A stretch of 64,000 nucleotides of DNA from Microbacterium sp. SORGH_AS_1204 (GTDB lineage Bacteria > Actinomycetota > Actinomycetes > Actinomycetales > Microbacteriaceae). Positions 40,750-50,198 of this stretch are shown piece after piece. The stretch spans positions 620,001 to 684,000 of the forward strand of contig NZ_JAUTBD010000001.1 of the NCBI RefSeq assembly GCF_030818935.1, written 5' to 3'. The notes under the pieces were generated by a model. It worked only from the letters and a program-made list of their open reading frames with translations, was not told the origin of the DNA and made no database searches. The translations under genes and the position numbers were made by a program. The stretch's first letter is position 1; each line of letters begins with the position of its first letter.

Positions 40750-42807
40750 TCAGTTGCCGAACGCCTGTGGGACCGCCGCGTGCAGCTCGGCGAGCCACAC
40801 CCGCGCGTTGCCGTCCGAGGGTGCGCGCCAGTCGCCGCGCGGCGACAGCGACCCCGCCGGCGAGACCTTCGGTCCGTTGGGGATGGCCGTGCGCTTGAAT
40901 TGCGCGAACCCGAAGAAGCGCTGCAGGAACACCTCGAGCCATTTCGCCACGGTGACGAGGTCGTACGAGGGCCGTTCGGCCTCGGGGTAGCCCGCGGGCC
41001 AGGCTCCGGCATCCGGATCCGACCAGGCATGGGCGGCGAGGAACGCGATCTTCGACGGGCGGAAGCCGAAGCGCAGTACGTGGTACAGCGTGAAGTCGTG
41101 CAGGTTGTAGGGCCCGATGCGGTCTTCGGTGGACTGCATGCGTCCGTCTTGACCGGCCGGCACGAGTTCGGGGCTGATCTCGGTGTCGAGCACCGCCTGC
41201 AGCACCTCGACGGTGTCGGCGCTGAGCTCGCCCGCCGAGATGACCCAGCGGATGACGTGCTGGATCAGCGTCTTGGGGATGCCCGGGTTCACCGAGTAGT
41301 GGCTCATCTGGTCGCCCACGCCGTAGGTCGACCAGCCGAGTGCGATCTCGGAGAGGTCGCCCGTGCCGACGACGATTCCGCCGTTCTTGTTGGCGAGGCG
41401 GAAGAGGTAATCGGTGCGCAGGCCTGCCTGCACGTTCTCGAACGTGACGTCGTGCACCGGTTCGCCGGCGGCGAAGGGGTGACCCATACGCGCGAGCATC
41501 TCGGATGCCGCGGGGCGGATGTCGATCTCCTCGATCGATGCCCCCACGGCCTGGGCGAGGGCGATCGCGTTGCGTTTGGTCTTGTCGCTCGTGGCGAAGC
41601 CGGGGAGCGTGTAGGTGAGGATGTCGCTGCGTGGTCGTCCCATGCGGTCCATGGCCCGGGCGATCACCAGCAGCGCGTGGGTCGAGTCGAGGCCCCCGCT
41701 GACTCCGAGCACCGGCCGGGGGTTGCCGATCGCCTCGAGACGCTGCACCAGCCCCGACACCTGGATGTTGAAGGCCTCGTAGCAGTCCTGGGCGAGACGT
41801 GCGGGGTCGTCGGGCACGAAGGGGAAGCGATCCAGCGCCCGTCGCAGGCCGATGTCGCCCGCGGGCGGGGCGAGCTCGAACGACACCGTGCGGAAGACGG
41901 GAGCCGTGGTCTTGCGGTTGTCGTCGAAGGTGCCCTGTCGGATGCGGTCCTGTCGCAGGCGGTCGAGGTCGACGTCGGCGACGCTGCGGCGGGGCCCGTC
42001 GGGGAAGCGCTCGGTCGTGGCGAGCAGCTGCCCTCCCTCGTAGATCATGGTCTGGCCGTCCCATGAGACGTCGTTCGTCGACTCGCCCTGGCCAGCGGCC
42101 GCGTACACGTACGCCGCGAGACACCTCAGCGACTGCGATTGCGACAGCAGGGTGCGATCGTCGGCGCGCCCGATGGTGATGGGACTGCCCGACAGGTTGG
42201 CCAGCACGGTCGCACCGGCCAGCGCGGCACCCGATGACGGTGGAATGGGCACCCACACGTCTTCGCAGACCTCGGCGTGGAGCGTCAGCCCCGGCACGTC
42301 GACGGCGTCGAACAGCAGATCGGGCCCGAAGGGCACGGTGTGGCCTGCCACCCGGATGTGCTGGCCCGTTTGATCGTCGCCGCGGGCGTACCAGCGGTGC
42401 TCGTAGAATTCGCGGTACGTCGGCAGGTAGGCCTTGGGGGCGACTCCGAGCACCCGCCCGCGGTGGATCACTACCGCGCAGTTGTAGAGGCGGTTGCCGT
42501 GCCGCAGCGGGGCACCCACGAGCAGCACGGGGAGAAGATCGACGGATGCCGCGACGAGGCCGGTGATGGCGACTTCGACCGCGTCGAGCAAAGGGTCTTG
42601 CATCACCAGGTCGTCGATTGCGTACCCGGTGAGACAGAGCTCGGGGAAGACGGCGACGGCGACGCCCTCGGCGTCGCACGCCCGCGCCGAGTCGAGGACG
42701 GCGGCGGCGTTGGAGGCGGGGTCGGCGACGGCGACGGGGATGGTGCACGCGGCGACGCGCGCGAAGCCGTGCCGGTACACGTTCTCGAACGGCAGGTCGG
42801 TGATCAC
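40750..42807 (-). CDS. nadE: NAD(+) synthase, glutamine-hydrolysing
   Basis: 685 residues, the long actinobacterial form. N-terminal nitrilase-type amidotransferase (residues about 1-280): catalytic Glu in VFPELCLTGYA, Lys region GVAPKAYLPTYREFYE, and Cys in LHAEVCEDVW. C-terminal ATP-pyrophosphatase: VLGVSGGLDSTHALLV (P-loop SGGLDS), ATSDKTKRNA, NKNGGIVVGTGDLSEIALGWST. Makes NAD from deamido-NAD, ATP and glutamine. GTG start; PafBC-type promoter ahead. Confidence 0.96.
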   Translation of the reverse strand: MITDLPFENVYRHGFARVAACTIPVAVADPASNAAAVLDSARACDAEGVAVAVFPELCLTGYAIDDLVMQDPLLDAVEVAITGLVAASVDLLPVLLVGAPLRHGNRLYNCAVVIHRGRVLGVAPKAYLPTYREFYEHRWYARGDDQTGQHIRVAGHTVPFGPDLLFDAVDVPGLTLHAEVCEDVWVPIPPSSGAALAGATVLANLSGSPITIGRADDRTLLSQSQSLRCLAAYVYAAAGQGESTNDVSWDGQTMIYEGGQLLATTERFPDGPRRSVADVDLDRLRQDRIRQGTFDDNRKTTAPVFRTVSFELAPPAGDIGLRRALDRFPFVPDDPARLAQDCYEAFNIQVSGLVQRLEAIGNPRPVLGVSGGLDSTHALLVIARAMDRMGRPRSDILTYTLPGFATSDKTKRNAIALAQAVGASIEEIDIRPAASEMLARMGHPFAAGEPVHDVTFENVQAGLRTDYLFRLANKNGGIVVGTGDLSEIALGWSTYGVGDQMSHYSVNPGIPKTLIQHVIRWVISAGELSADTVEVLQAVLDTEISPELVPAGQDGRMQSTEDRIGPYNLHDFTLYHVLRFGFRPSKIAFLAAHAWSDPDAGAWPAGYPEAERPSYDLVTVAKWLEVFLQRFFGFAQFKRTAIPNGPKVSPAGSLSPRGDWRAPSDGNARVWLAELHAAVPQAFGN

Positions 42808-42813
42808 GCTTCC

Positions 42814-42836
42814 AGTCTGGCAGGCCCCTCCGACAC
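42814..42836 (-). promoter_or_regulatory. PafBC-type promoter of nadE
   Basis: On the minus strand GTGTCGGAG (42828-42836), eight bases, then CAGACT (42814-42819), six bases before the GTG at 42807. The -10 lacks its first T, so it is the weakest of the set. Confidence 0.5.
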
Positions 42837-42887
42837 CGCGGTCGCCGCTTCGCGCCGAGCGACCCCCTGTGGACGCCGGCCCCGGCG

Positions 42888-42910
42888 ATGTCGGAGGTCG
42901 CGGATAGCGT
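42888..42910 (+). promoter_or_regulatory. PafBC-type promoter of the nuclease/helicase gene
   Basis: ATGTCGGAG (42888-42896), eight bases, then TAGCGT (42905-42910), seven bases before the ATG at 42918. Back to back with the nadE promoter. Confidence 0.7.
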
Positions 42911-42917
42911 GGGAGGC

Positions 42918-45900
42918 ATGCGGTACATCGAGCGCGACGCGCGAATCGTCTGGAGCGCCAGCGACCTGAAGGCCGCGGCCGAGTGCGAGTTCGCGTGGCT
43001 GCGCGCCATCGATGCGAAGCTCGGGCGCATCGCCGCCGTCGACGATCCAGAAGACGCCACGCTCGAGCGGGCGGCGCGCCTGGGCACCGCTCACGAGGTG
43101 CGCGTGCTCGACGCATATCGGGCGGCACTCGGCGCGGCGGTGCGCGAGATCCCTGCTGCGCGCTCCTCCGACGCTGAGGCGCTGTCCGAGGCCGTGCGTC
43201 TGACCGACGCCGCCCTCGCCGACCCCGCCGCCGAGGTCGTCTATCAAGCGGCGTTCGCCACCGACGAGTTCGTGGGCTTCGCCGATTTCCTCGTCCGTGA
43301 GCCCGTGGCGCGTGCCGACGGGGCGCGACCGTGGATCGTGCAAGACACCAAGCTCGCCCGCCGCGCCCGTGTCACCGCGGTCATGCAGTTGGCGGCATAT
43401 GTCGATCAGCTCGACCGTCTGGCGGTTCCCCGCTCCGACGAGGTGCAGTTGCTGCTCGGCGACGGCACCACCAGCACGCACCGCGTCGACGATCTCCTCC
43501 CCGTCTTCGGGTTGCGCCGCGAGCGCCTGCGCGCCCTCATCGCCGATCGGCGCGTCGACCTCGGCGCCGGCGGAGCGGTGATCGGCTGGGGCGATGCCCG
43601 CGGCGACCTGGGCGTCGTCGCCTGCGGCCGATGCGCGACGTGCGAGCTCGAGGTCGTCGCCCATCGCGATCTGCTGCTCGTCGCCGGCATGCGGCCGGTG
43701 CAGCGCGACCGCCTGCGAGCGAGCGGCATCCTCACCATCGACGCGCTCGCGCAGGCGACGGCCGCCCCGGCCGCCATGAGCGCCGACACCTTCTCGTCGT
43801 TGCGCACGCAGGCGCGTCTGCAACTCGAGAGTCCCGCGGGCGTGCCGTCCGACGGTGCGCCGGAGCATGCCGCTCCTACGTTCGAGGTGGTCGCGCCGAA
43901 GTCGCTCGGGGTGCTGCCGCGTCCCGACCACGGCGACCTGTTCTTCGATTTCGAAGGCGACCCGCTCTACACCGAGGGCGTCGGCGAACACTGGGGCATC
44001 GACTACCTCTTCGGATGGGTCGACACCCGAGAGACCTACGGCGCGATCTGGGCTCACACCTTCGACGAAGAACGCGACGCCCTCGAGCGCTTCCTCGACA
44101 TGGTGGCCCTCCGGCGTCGGCAGTACCCGGGCATGCACATTTACCACTACGCCCCCTACGAGCCGACGCATCTGCTGACGATGGCCGCTCGATACGGTGT
44201 GCGAGAGGCCGACGTCGACCGGCTGCTGCGCGACGGCGTGTTCGTCGACCTGTACCCGGTCGTGCGCCGGGCGTTGCGCGTGGGCTCACGGTCGTACTCG
44301 ATCAAGAAGCTCGAGCCGCTGTACATGGGCGACGAGGTGCGCACGAGCGACGTGCAACGCGGCGACGACTCGATCGTGAAGTACGTCGAGGCGCGTGCCC
44401 TCGCCGCCGACGGTCATGCCGAGGCCGCGCAGTCCGTGCTCGACGACCTCGCCGATTACAACCGGTACGACTGCGTCTCCACCCGCCGTCTGCGCGATTG
44501 GCTCGTCGACCGTGCGCGGGAGTCGGGCGCCGTGCCCGCCCGCGGGGCCGAACCCGACGAACAGGCGTATGAGCCGTCTCCGCGGGCGACGGCCCTTCAG
44601 CGCTGGGCCGCAGACGCCGAGCCCGAGTCCCGCGACGCAACGGCCCTGCGACTCGCGGCCGCCGCGATCGACTACTACCCCCGCGAAGAGAAGACCTATT
44701 GGGCGACGCACTTCCTGCGGCTTCGCGAACCCGTGTCGGTGTGGGAAGAGACGCGTGATGTCGTGGTGGTCGACGCCGCCCGCTCCCGGGTCGTGACCGA
44801 CTGGCACATCGCCGAGTCGGGCCGCGGTTCCGAGCGACGCCTGATCGAGCTGCGGGGCGAGCTCGCCCCCGGTACGCGCCTGAGCGTGGATGCCGATCCC
44901 TTCGCGATCTACGACCTCCCCGCCCCGTTCCCGCTCGACACCCGTCCCCGGTGGATCCACGGTGCGCGGCGGGTGAGCGTTCGCGAGGTGCTCGACGACG
45001 GCGCGATCGTCGAGGAGGTCGCGGCCGACGGCGTCACATGGGACGAGCTCCCTCTCGCCCTCACCCCGCCGGCGCCGCCGCGCGCGGGCAATCAGCAGAA
45101 GGCGATCGATGCGTGGGCCGACGCCGTGCTGGCGGCGGCGCCGACGATCCCGCAGGGGCCCGCGGCCGACATCTTGCGGCGCGTACCCCCGCGGACGCGC
45201 TCTGGGGCGCTCACGCCCATCGCCGCCGTCGCGGGTGATGGGCGCGCCGCCGCCGCGGGCGATGCCATGGCCGACGCAGGCACGGCGGGCACCGGTGAGT
45301 CCGGCGCCGAGACGACCGCGAGCGGCGTCGTCGGGGCGGCGGGTGTCGACGAGGTCACAGCGATCGCGCGCAGCGTCGCCGACCTCGATCACAGCTACCT
45401 GGCCGTGCAAGGCCCTCCCGGAACGGGCAAGACCTACGTCGGCTCGCACGTCATCGCGAAGCTCGTGGCCGAACGCGGCTACCGGATCGGCGTCGTCGCA
45501 CAGTCTCACGCGACCATCGAGCACATGCTCGATCAGGTCATCGCGGCGGGCGTGCCGGCATCCCGGGTCGGCAAGGCGCCGAAAGACCCGAGCGCCCCGC
45601 ACGCTTTCACCGTGCTCCCCAAGAACGGCGTCGCCGCCTTCACTGCCGAGAACGCCGCGCACGGATTCGTCGTGGGCGGCACCGCGTGGGACTTCAGTCA
45701 CGAGGCGCGCGTCCCGCGCGGAAGCCTCGACCTCCTCGTGATCGACGAGGCGGGGCAGTTCTCGCTCGCCTCGACGATCGCCGTCTCACTCGCCGCTCAG
45801 CGGCTGCTGCTGCTGGGCGACCCGCAGCAGCTGCCCCAGGTGAGTCAGGGAACGCACCCCGAGCCGGTCGATACGTCGGCGCTGGGATGGATCATCGACG

Positions 45901-46565
45901 GCGCCGAGGTGATTCCGGCCGACCTCGGCTACTTCCTCGCCCGCACGCGCCGCATGCACCCGGCCGTCGCCGGACCCGTCTCGACGCTGTCGTACGAGGA
46001 CCGCCTGGCGGCCCACCCGTCGACCGCGCTGCGCCGGCTCGACGGCATCGAGCCCGGCGTGCACGTCATACCGGTGCGCCACCACGGGAATTCGACCTGC
46101 TCCGTCGAAGAGGCCGCCGAGGTCGCCCGCCTGGTCGCCGACCTGGTGGGCCGCGAGTGGACCGGTGCCGAGGGCGGCACCGGCGACACGGCGACGGTGC
46201 AGCAGCCGCGTCCGCTCGCCCCAGAAGACATCATCGTCGTCACGCCCTACAACGGACAGCAGGTGGCGGTCGAAGAAGCCCTCGCCGCGGCGGGCTTCGC
46301 CGATGTGCCCGTCGGAACGGTCGATCGGTTCCAGGGGAGAGAGGCCGTGGTCGCCATCCTCACACTCGCCGCATCATCGGGCCGCGACGCACCGCGCGGC
46401 CTCGAGTTCCTGCTGCTGCGCAACCGCATCAACGTCGCGGTCTCGCGCGCCATGCAGGCGGCCTACGTCGTGTACTCCCCGGCTCTGCTCGACGATCTGC
46501 CGCGCACGCCTGAGGGGGTGGCGCGCCTGAGCGCGTTCGCCCGCCTGGTCGCGACGACCGACTGA
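42918..46565 (+). CDS. TM0106-family RecB-like nuclease fused to RNase H-like and superfamily 1 helicase domains
   Basis: 1215 residues, cytoplasmic. N-terminal RecB/Cas4-type nuclease: FVGFADFLVRE and IVQDTKLARRARVTAVMQLAAY (D..DxK..QxxxY), with four Cys (Cys23 and Cys236, 239, 242 in CGRCATC) placed as in Fe-S nucleases of the AddB/Cas4 type. Then an RNase H-like domain DLFFDFEGDPLY with HYAPYEPTHL. C-terminal helicase: Walker A GPPGTGKT at 832-839, DEAG box LVIDEAGQF, GDPQQLPQV, VDRFQGREAV and VAVSRAMQAAYVV. A complete DNA or RNA processing machine; the in vivo substrate is unknown. It has a GC-rich low-complexity linker near residues 770-820. Confidence 0.92.
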   Translation: MRYIERDARIVWSASDLKAAAECEFAWLRAIDAKLGRIAAVDDPEDATLERAARLGTAHEVRVLDAYRAALGAAVREIPAARSSDAEALSEAVRLTDAALADPAAEVVYQAAFATDEFVGFADFLVREPVARADGARPWIVQDTKLARRARVTAVMQLAAYVDQLDRLAVPRSDEVQLLLGDGTTSTHRVDDLLPVFGLRRERLRALIADRRVDLGAGGAVIGWGDARGDLGVVACGRCATCELEVVAHRDLLLVAGMRPVQRDRLRASGILTIDALAQATAAPAAMSADTFSSLRTQARLQLESPAGVPSDGAPEHAAPTFEVVAPKSLGVLPRPDHGDLFFDFEGDPLYTEGVGEHWGIDYLFGWVDTRETYGAIWAHTFDEERDALERFLDMVALRRRQYPGMHIYHYAPYEPTHLLTMAARYGVREADVDRLLRDGVFVDLYPVVRRALRVGSRSYSIKKLEPLYMGDEVRTSDVQRGDDSIVKYVEARALAADGHAEAAQSVLDDLADYNRYDCVSTRRLRDWLVDRARESGAVPARGAEPDEQAYEPSPRATALQRWAADAEPESRDATALRLAAAAIDYYPREEKTYWATHFLRLREPVSVWEETRDVVVVDAARSRVVTDWHIAESGRGSERRLIELRGELAPGTRLSVDADPFAIYDLPAPFPLDTRPRWIHGARRVSVREVLDDGAIVEEVAADGVTWDELPLALTPPAPPRAGNQQKAIDAWADAVLAAAPTIPQGPAADILRRVPPRTRSGALTPIAAVAGDGRAAAAGDAMADAGTAGTGESGAETTASGVVGAAGVDEVTAIARSVADLDHSYLAVQGPPGTGKTYVGSHVIAKLVAERGYRIGVVAQSHATIEHMLDQVIAAGVPASRVGKAPKDPSAPHAFTVLPKNGVAAFTAENAAHGFVVGGTAWDFSHEARVPRGSLDLLVIDEAGQFSLASTIAVSLAAQRLLLLGDPQQLPQVSQGTHPEPVDTSALGWIIDGAEVIPADLGYFLARTRRMHPAVAGPVSTLSYEDRLAAHPSTALRRLDGIEPGVHVIPVRHHGNSTCSVEEAAEVARLVADLVGREWTGAEGGTGDTATVQQPRPLAPEDIIVVTPYNGQQVAVEEALAAAGFADVPVGTVDRFQGREAVVAILTLAASSGRDAPRGLEFLLLRNRINVAVSRAMQAAYVVYSPALLDDLPRTPEGVARLSAFARLVATTD

Positions 46566-46710
46566 CCCTCAGCTCCACCACGACCGAGTCGACGGTCGCG
46601 CCGGTGGTATTCGCCGTCGCGGGCGTCTCGCGCCCCGAACGGCGGAACGCCCGCCGGATCGCGTCGGTCGTGTCCGCGCTGCGTGGCCGCCGTGTCGCTC
46701 CGCCGCCGGA

Positions 46711-46834
46711 CGCGTCAGGCCGTGCCATACGGGCGGTCGCCCGCGTCAGGCCGTGCCGTACAGGCGGTCACCCGCGTCAGGTCGTGCCGTGCAGGCGGTC
46801 GCCCGCGTCAGGCCGTGCCGTACAGGCGGTCGCC
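46711..46834 (-). repeat. Four tandem 31-bp repeats over the 3' end of upp
   Basis: Units start at 46711, 46742, 46773 and 46804, each like TGACGCGGGCGACCGCC on the minus strand followed by TGTACGGCACGGCC. The innermost unit encodes the last residues of Upp (GDRLYGTA) and its stop; the other three lie downstream as a tandem copy of that tail. A partial unit continues inside upp (46835-46840). No spacers, so not CRISPR. Confidence 0.9.
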
Positions 46835-47440
46835 CGCGTCGCCGAGGCCGGGCACGATGTACCCCTTCTCGTTGAGCCGCTCGTCGACGGCCCCCAGCAC
46901 CAGGGTCACATCGTGGCCCTCGACCTGCTTCTCGATCGCGGCGACGCCCTCGGGCGCACCCAGCAGGCAGATCGCCGTGACATCCTGCGCCCCGCGGGCG
47001 AAGAGGAAGTTGATCGCCGCGCCGAGCGAGCCGCCGGTGGCGAGCATCGGGTCGAGCACGAAGCACTGGCGGTCGCTGAGGTCGTCGGGCAGGCGTTCGG
47101 CGTAGGTGGTGGGCTCGAACGTCTCTTCGTCGCGCACCATACCGAGGAAGCCGACCTCGGCGGTGGGCAGGAGCTTCACCATGCCCTCGAGCATGCCCAG
47201 CCCGGCGCGCAGGATCGGCACGACGATCGGGCGGGGCTCACTGATCTTCACGCCCTCGGTGGTGGTCACCGGCGTCTGGATCTCGATCGGCTCCACGCGG
47301 ACGTTGCGCGTCGCCTCGTAGGCGAGCAGTGTCACGAGCTCTTCGGTGAGCTGGCGGAACACCGGCGACGACGTCTGCACATCGCGCAGCACCGTGAGTT
47401 TGTGGGTGATGAGGGGGTGGTCGGCGACGTGGACACGCAT
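46808..47440 (-). CDS. upp: Uracil phosphoribosyltransferase
   Basis: 210 residues, normal length. Converts uracil and PRPP to UMP (pyrimidine salvage). [19 protein letters not shown], then [21 protein letters not shown] (PRPP loop) and [20 protein letters not shown] at the C-terminus, which binds uracil. TAGCCT (47448-47453) ends seven bases before the ATG and no ribosome site exists, so the mRNA is probably leaderless. Its tail has been tandemly duplicated into the 3' flank. Confidence 0.96.
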   Translation of the reverse strand: MRVHVADHPLITHKLTVLRDVQTSSPVFRQLTEELVTLLAYEATRNVRVEPIEIQTPVTTTEGVKISEPRPIVVPILRAGLGMLEGMVKLLPTAEVGFLGMVRDEETFEPTTYAERLPDDLSDRQCFVLDPMLATGGSLGAAINFLFARGAQDVTAICLLGAPEGVAAIEKQVEGHDVTLVLGAVDERLNEKGYIVPGLGDAGDRLYGTA

Positions 47441-47494
47441 AGGCTCAAGGCTAACCGCTCAGCCCGGCCGACCCCGTCCTGATTTGGGAGCCCC

Positions 47495-48013
47495 GTGACG
47501 CCCACCGCTCGAGACCTCGCCGCGATGCACCGGGCGTTCGCGCTCGCCGACGAGGCTGCCGCCGAGGGCGATGTGCCCGTGGGGGCCGTCGTGGTGGACG
47601 CCGACGGTCGGATCGTGGGCGAGGGGCGAAACCTCCGCGAGGTCACGGGCGACCCCACGGCGCACGCCGAGGTCGTGGCGTTGCGCCAGGCGGCATCCCG
47701 GATCGGCTCCTGGCACCTCGCCGACTGCACGCTCGTCGTCACGCTCGAGCCGTGCGTCATGTGCGCCGGCGCGATCCTGCAGGCGCGCGTCCCCCGCGTG
47801 GTGTTCGGCTCGTGGGATGCCAAGGCGGGAGCCGCCGGGTCGATGTACGACGTGCTGCGCGACCGGCGTCTGCCGCATCGTGTCGAGGTCGTCGGAGGGG
47901 TGGAGGAGCAGCGCGCCGCGTCCCAGTTGCAGGCGTTCTTCGCAGAGCGTCGGGAGACAGCGCCTCAGCGAGGCAGCAGCGGCAGCACCTCGGCGCCGAC
48001 CTGGTCGGCGTGA
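47495..48013 (+). CDS. tadA: tRNA-specific adenosine-34 deaminase
   Basis: 172 residues. Zinc/catalytic motifs THAEVVALRQA-type (PTAHAEVVAL, His and Glu) and LEPCVMCAGAIL (two Cys). Converts A34 to inosine in tRNA-Arg(ACG), which is encoded at 10030. GTG start with GGGAG four bases ahead. The last 15 residues extend over the 3' end of the convergent LLM gene and look non-conserved. Confidence 0.94.
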   Translation: MTPTARDLAAMHRAFALADEAAAEGDVPVGAVVVDADGRIVGEGRNLREVTGDPTAHAEVVALRQAASRIGSWHLADCTLVVTLEPCVMCAGAILQARVPRVVFGSWDAKAGAAGSMYDVLRDRRLPHRVEVVGGVEEQRAASQLQAFFAERRETAPQRGSSGSTSAPTWSA

Positions 48014-48894
48014 TCGATGTCGCGCAGGTCCATGAGCTGGAAGTAGACGCGCTCGGCCCCGAGCGCACGCAGTCTCTCGACCTTCGCGGCGACCTCTTCG
48101 GGGGTGCCGATGATGTTCGCGCCGTTGTCGAACCGTTCCCGGGACTGCCCGATCGCGGCGGTGCGCCGAGCGATCTCGGCGTCGTCCGCGCCGACGATCG
48201 TGGGTAGCGCCACCGACAGCTTCAGCGTCGCGGGGTCGCGGTCGATGGACTCGCACGCCGCCCGGACCACGGCGAACTTCTCGGCCACGACGGCTTCCGA
48301 CACGAAGCCGATGTTGAATTCGGTCGCATACCGCGCGGCGAGGGCGGGGGTGCGCTTCGGGCCGCCGCCCCCGACGATGACCGGGACGCGAGACTGCACG
48401 GGCCGGGGAAGCGCCGGCGCCTGCTCGAGGTGGTAGTGCTCGCCGCGGAACGTGAAGGTCTCGGCATCCGGGGTCGCCCACAGGCCGGTCACGACCTGCA
48501 GCTGCTCCTCGAGCAGGTCGAACCGCTTGGCCGGGAACGGGATGCCGTAGGCGGTGTGCTCGCGCTCGAACCAGCCGGTGCCCAGGCCCAATTCGACGCG
48601 GCCGGATGACATGGCGTCGACCTGGGCGACCTGGATGGCGAGGATGGCGGGCACGCGATAGGTCACCGACGACACCAGGGTGCCGAGACGGATGCGCGAT
48701 GTCTCGCGAGCCAACCCCGCGAGGGTGGTCCAGGCGTCGGTCGGACCGGGCCGGGGGTCGCCGTCGCCCATCCGCAGGTAGTGATCGGAGCGGAAGAACC
48801 CGTCGAGACCGTGCCGCTCGGCCGACTGTGCGAACGCGAGTTGGTCGTCGTACGAGAACCCCTGCTGGGGCTCGGTGAACAGGCAGTACTCCAC
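47965..48894 (-). CDS. LLM-class flavin- or F420-dependent oxidoreductase
   Basis: 309 residues, luciferase-like TIM barrel. VEYCLFTEPQQGFSYDD, FFRSDHYLRMG, RIRLGTLVSSVTYRVPAILA and GRVELGLGTGWFEREH are typical of the F420 branch. The substrate is unknown. GTG start with GGAGG six bases before it. Overlaps the end of tadA by 49 bases, tail to tail. Confidence 0.9.
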   Translation of the reverse strand: MEYCLFTEPQQGFSYDDQLAFAQSAERHGLDGFFRSDHYLRMGDGDPRPGPTDAWTTLAGLARETSRIRLGTLVSSVTYRVPAILAIQVAQVDAMSSGRVELGLGTGWFEREHTAYGIPFPAKRFDLLEEQLQVVTGLWATPDAETFTFRGEHYHLEQAPALPRPVQSRVPVIVGGGGPKRTPALAARYATEFNIGFVSEAVVAEKFAVVRAACESIDRDPATLKLSVALPTIVGADDAEIARRTAAIGQSRERFDNGANIIGTPEEVAAKVERLRALGAERVYFQLMDLRDIDHADQVGAEVLPLLPR

Positions 48895-48926
48895 GAAGGG
48901 CCTCCGGGTGAGAAGGGGCGGACGCG

Positions 48927-50039
48927 TCAGTCGGCGGAGCGCAGGATGATCGCCTCGGTGGGCGGGGCGGGGTCGGCCGGACGCCCGACGTACCCGATGT
49001 GGGTGAGCAGGGCGCGGCGGAACTGCGCGGGACGCTCGAGGTGCACCGAGTGCCCGGCCCCGTCGACCGCGACCTCCGTGACCTCGCCGCCCCTCTCGGA
49101 GTAGGCCGCGAGCACGTCGCGCGTCTGCGACACCATCGGCTGGGCGGGGGCGATGTCGGCGCCCGGCCAGTCGGGGACGACACCGAGCGAGCCGAGGTGG
49201 TTCAGGTCGGAGAACGAGGTGTCGGAGATGACGGCATCCGCGGTCCCGTGGATCCACAGGATCGGAGGCTTGACGGCGAGATCGACGATCGCCGACACGT
49301 CGAAGTACTTCGGCGAGAGGGTGTTCAGCACGCCCGTCGTCCCGGGGGCGAAGCCGGGCCACGTCGTTGTCGCGACCGCGTCGCCGGGGTAGTTGCCGCC
49401 CGCCGTCGAGGTCGACAGCATCGCCTCGACCCATGCGTCCTCGTGCTCGCTGGTGTATCCGGGGGCGACGTAGCTGGAGCGGAACACCGACCGCGGCGAG
49501 GTGGGGGCCTCGGCGGTGGTGTCGTGGTCGGTGAGCCGCTGCACGAAGTCGTCGTTGGCGATGCCCGCGCCGGTACCGGCGGCGTCGTCGTGCAGACGCG
49601 ACCCGTCGCGGCGGGTGCCGCCGAAGCCGTAGGGCGACACGGGCGCCTGCAGCGTCAGGGAACGCACCGGGTGCTCGAGGGCGTACTGCATCACGACTGC
49701 GCCGCCCAGCGACCAGCCGACGAGGTGCGCCTCGTCGATGTCGAGAGCCCGGAGCGTCGCGAACAGGTCGTCGCTGAAGTCGCGCACTCCGCGGGTGGCG
49801 TCGATGGGCGTGTGCTCGGTGCGCCCGAATCCGCGCAGGTCGACGGCGACCACACGGAGTTCGCTGGGCAGATCCTGCATGATCTCCTGCCAGAACACCG
49901 ATGACGAGACGTTGCCGTGCACGAAGACGACGGTGTGCTCGGCGGCCGTGGCGGGGTCGTCGCCGACGCGTTCGAGCACGTTCACGCCGAGTCGGTCGGT
50001 CTCGACCAGGCGTGCAGTGATGCCGTCGAAGAGTGTCAT
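48927..50039 (-). CDS. Alpha/beta hydrolase
   Basis: 370 residues. VVFVHGNVSSSVFWQEIM (oxyanion HG), nucleophile elbow LVGWSLGGAVV, acid in PPILWIHGTADAVISD and His in DGAGHSVHLERP. The extended cap (TGAGIANDDFVQRLTDHD and on) is larger than in simple hydrolases. Ester or epoxide hydrolysis is possible; the substrate is unknown. The stop is about 30 bases upstream of the LLM gene start, so they may be one unit. Confidence 0.9.
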   Translation of the reverse strand: MTLFDGITARLVETDRLGVNVLERVGDDPATAAEHTVVFVHGNVSSSVFWQEIMQDLPSELRVVAVDLRGFGRTEHTPIDATRGVRDFSDDLFATLRALDIDEAHLVGWSLGGAVVMQYALEHPVRSLTLQAPVSPYGFGGTRRDGSRLHDDAAGTGAGIANDDFVQRLTDHDTTAEAPTSPRSVFRSSYVAPGYTSEHEDAWVEAMLSTSTAGGNYPGDAVATTTWPGFAPGTTGVLNTLSPKYFDVSAIVDLAVKPPILWIHGTADAVISDTSFSDLNHLGSLGVVPDWPGADIAPAQPMVSQTRDVLAAYSERGGEVTEVAVDGAGHSVHLERPAQFRRALLTHIGYVGRPADPAPPTEAIILRSAD

Positions 50040-50169
50040 CGCAGGTCCTCCGTGTCGCTCGCAGGTGCGCCGATACGCCGCTTTCCGACTCTAACGCGCC
50101 CCCCTATCGGCCGCATTCAGGCTTGCCCCGCCGGGCGCCGGACCCTTTCGCCGGTCGAGCACCGGGGCG

Positions 50170-50192
50170 ATGTCGGGGGCGCTTCGTAGACT
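50170..50192 (+). promoter_or_regulatory. PafBC-type promoter of proC
   Basis: ATGTCGGGG (50170-50178), eight bases, then TAGACT (50187-50192), six bases before the ATG at 50199. Confidence 0.6.
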
Positions 50193-50198
50193 GGGGGC

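Noticed and set aside
46711..46834. CRISPR array
   Set aside because: Contiguous 31-bp units without spacers and no cas genes.
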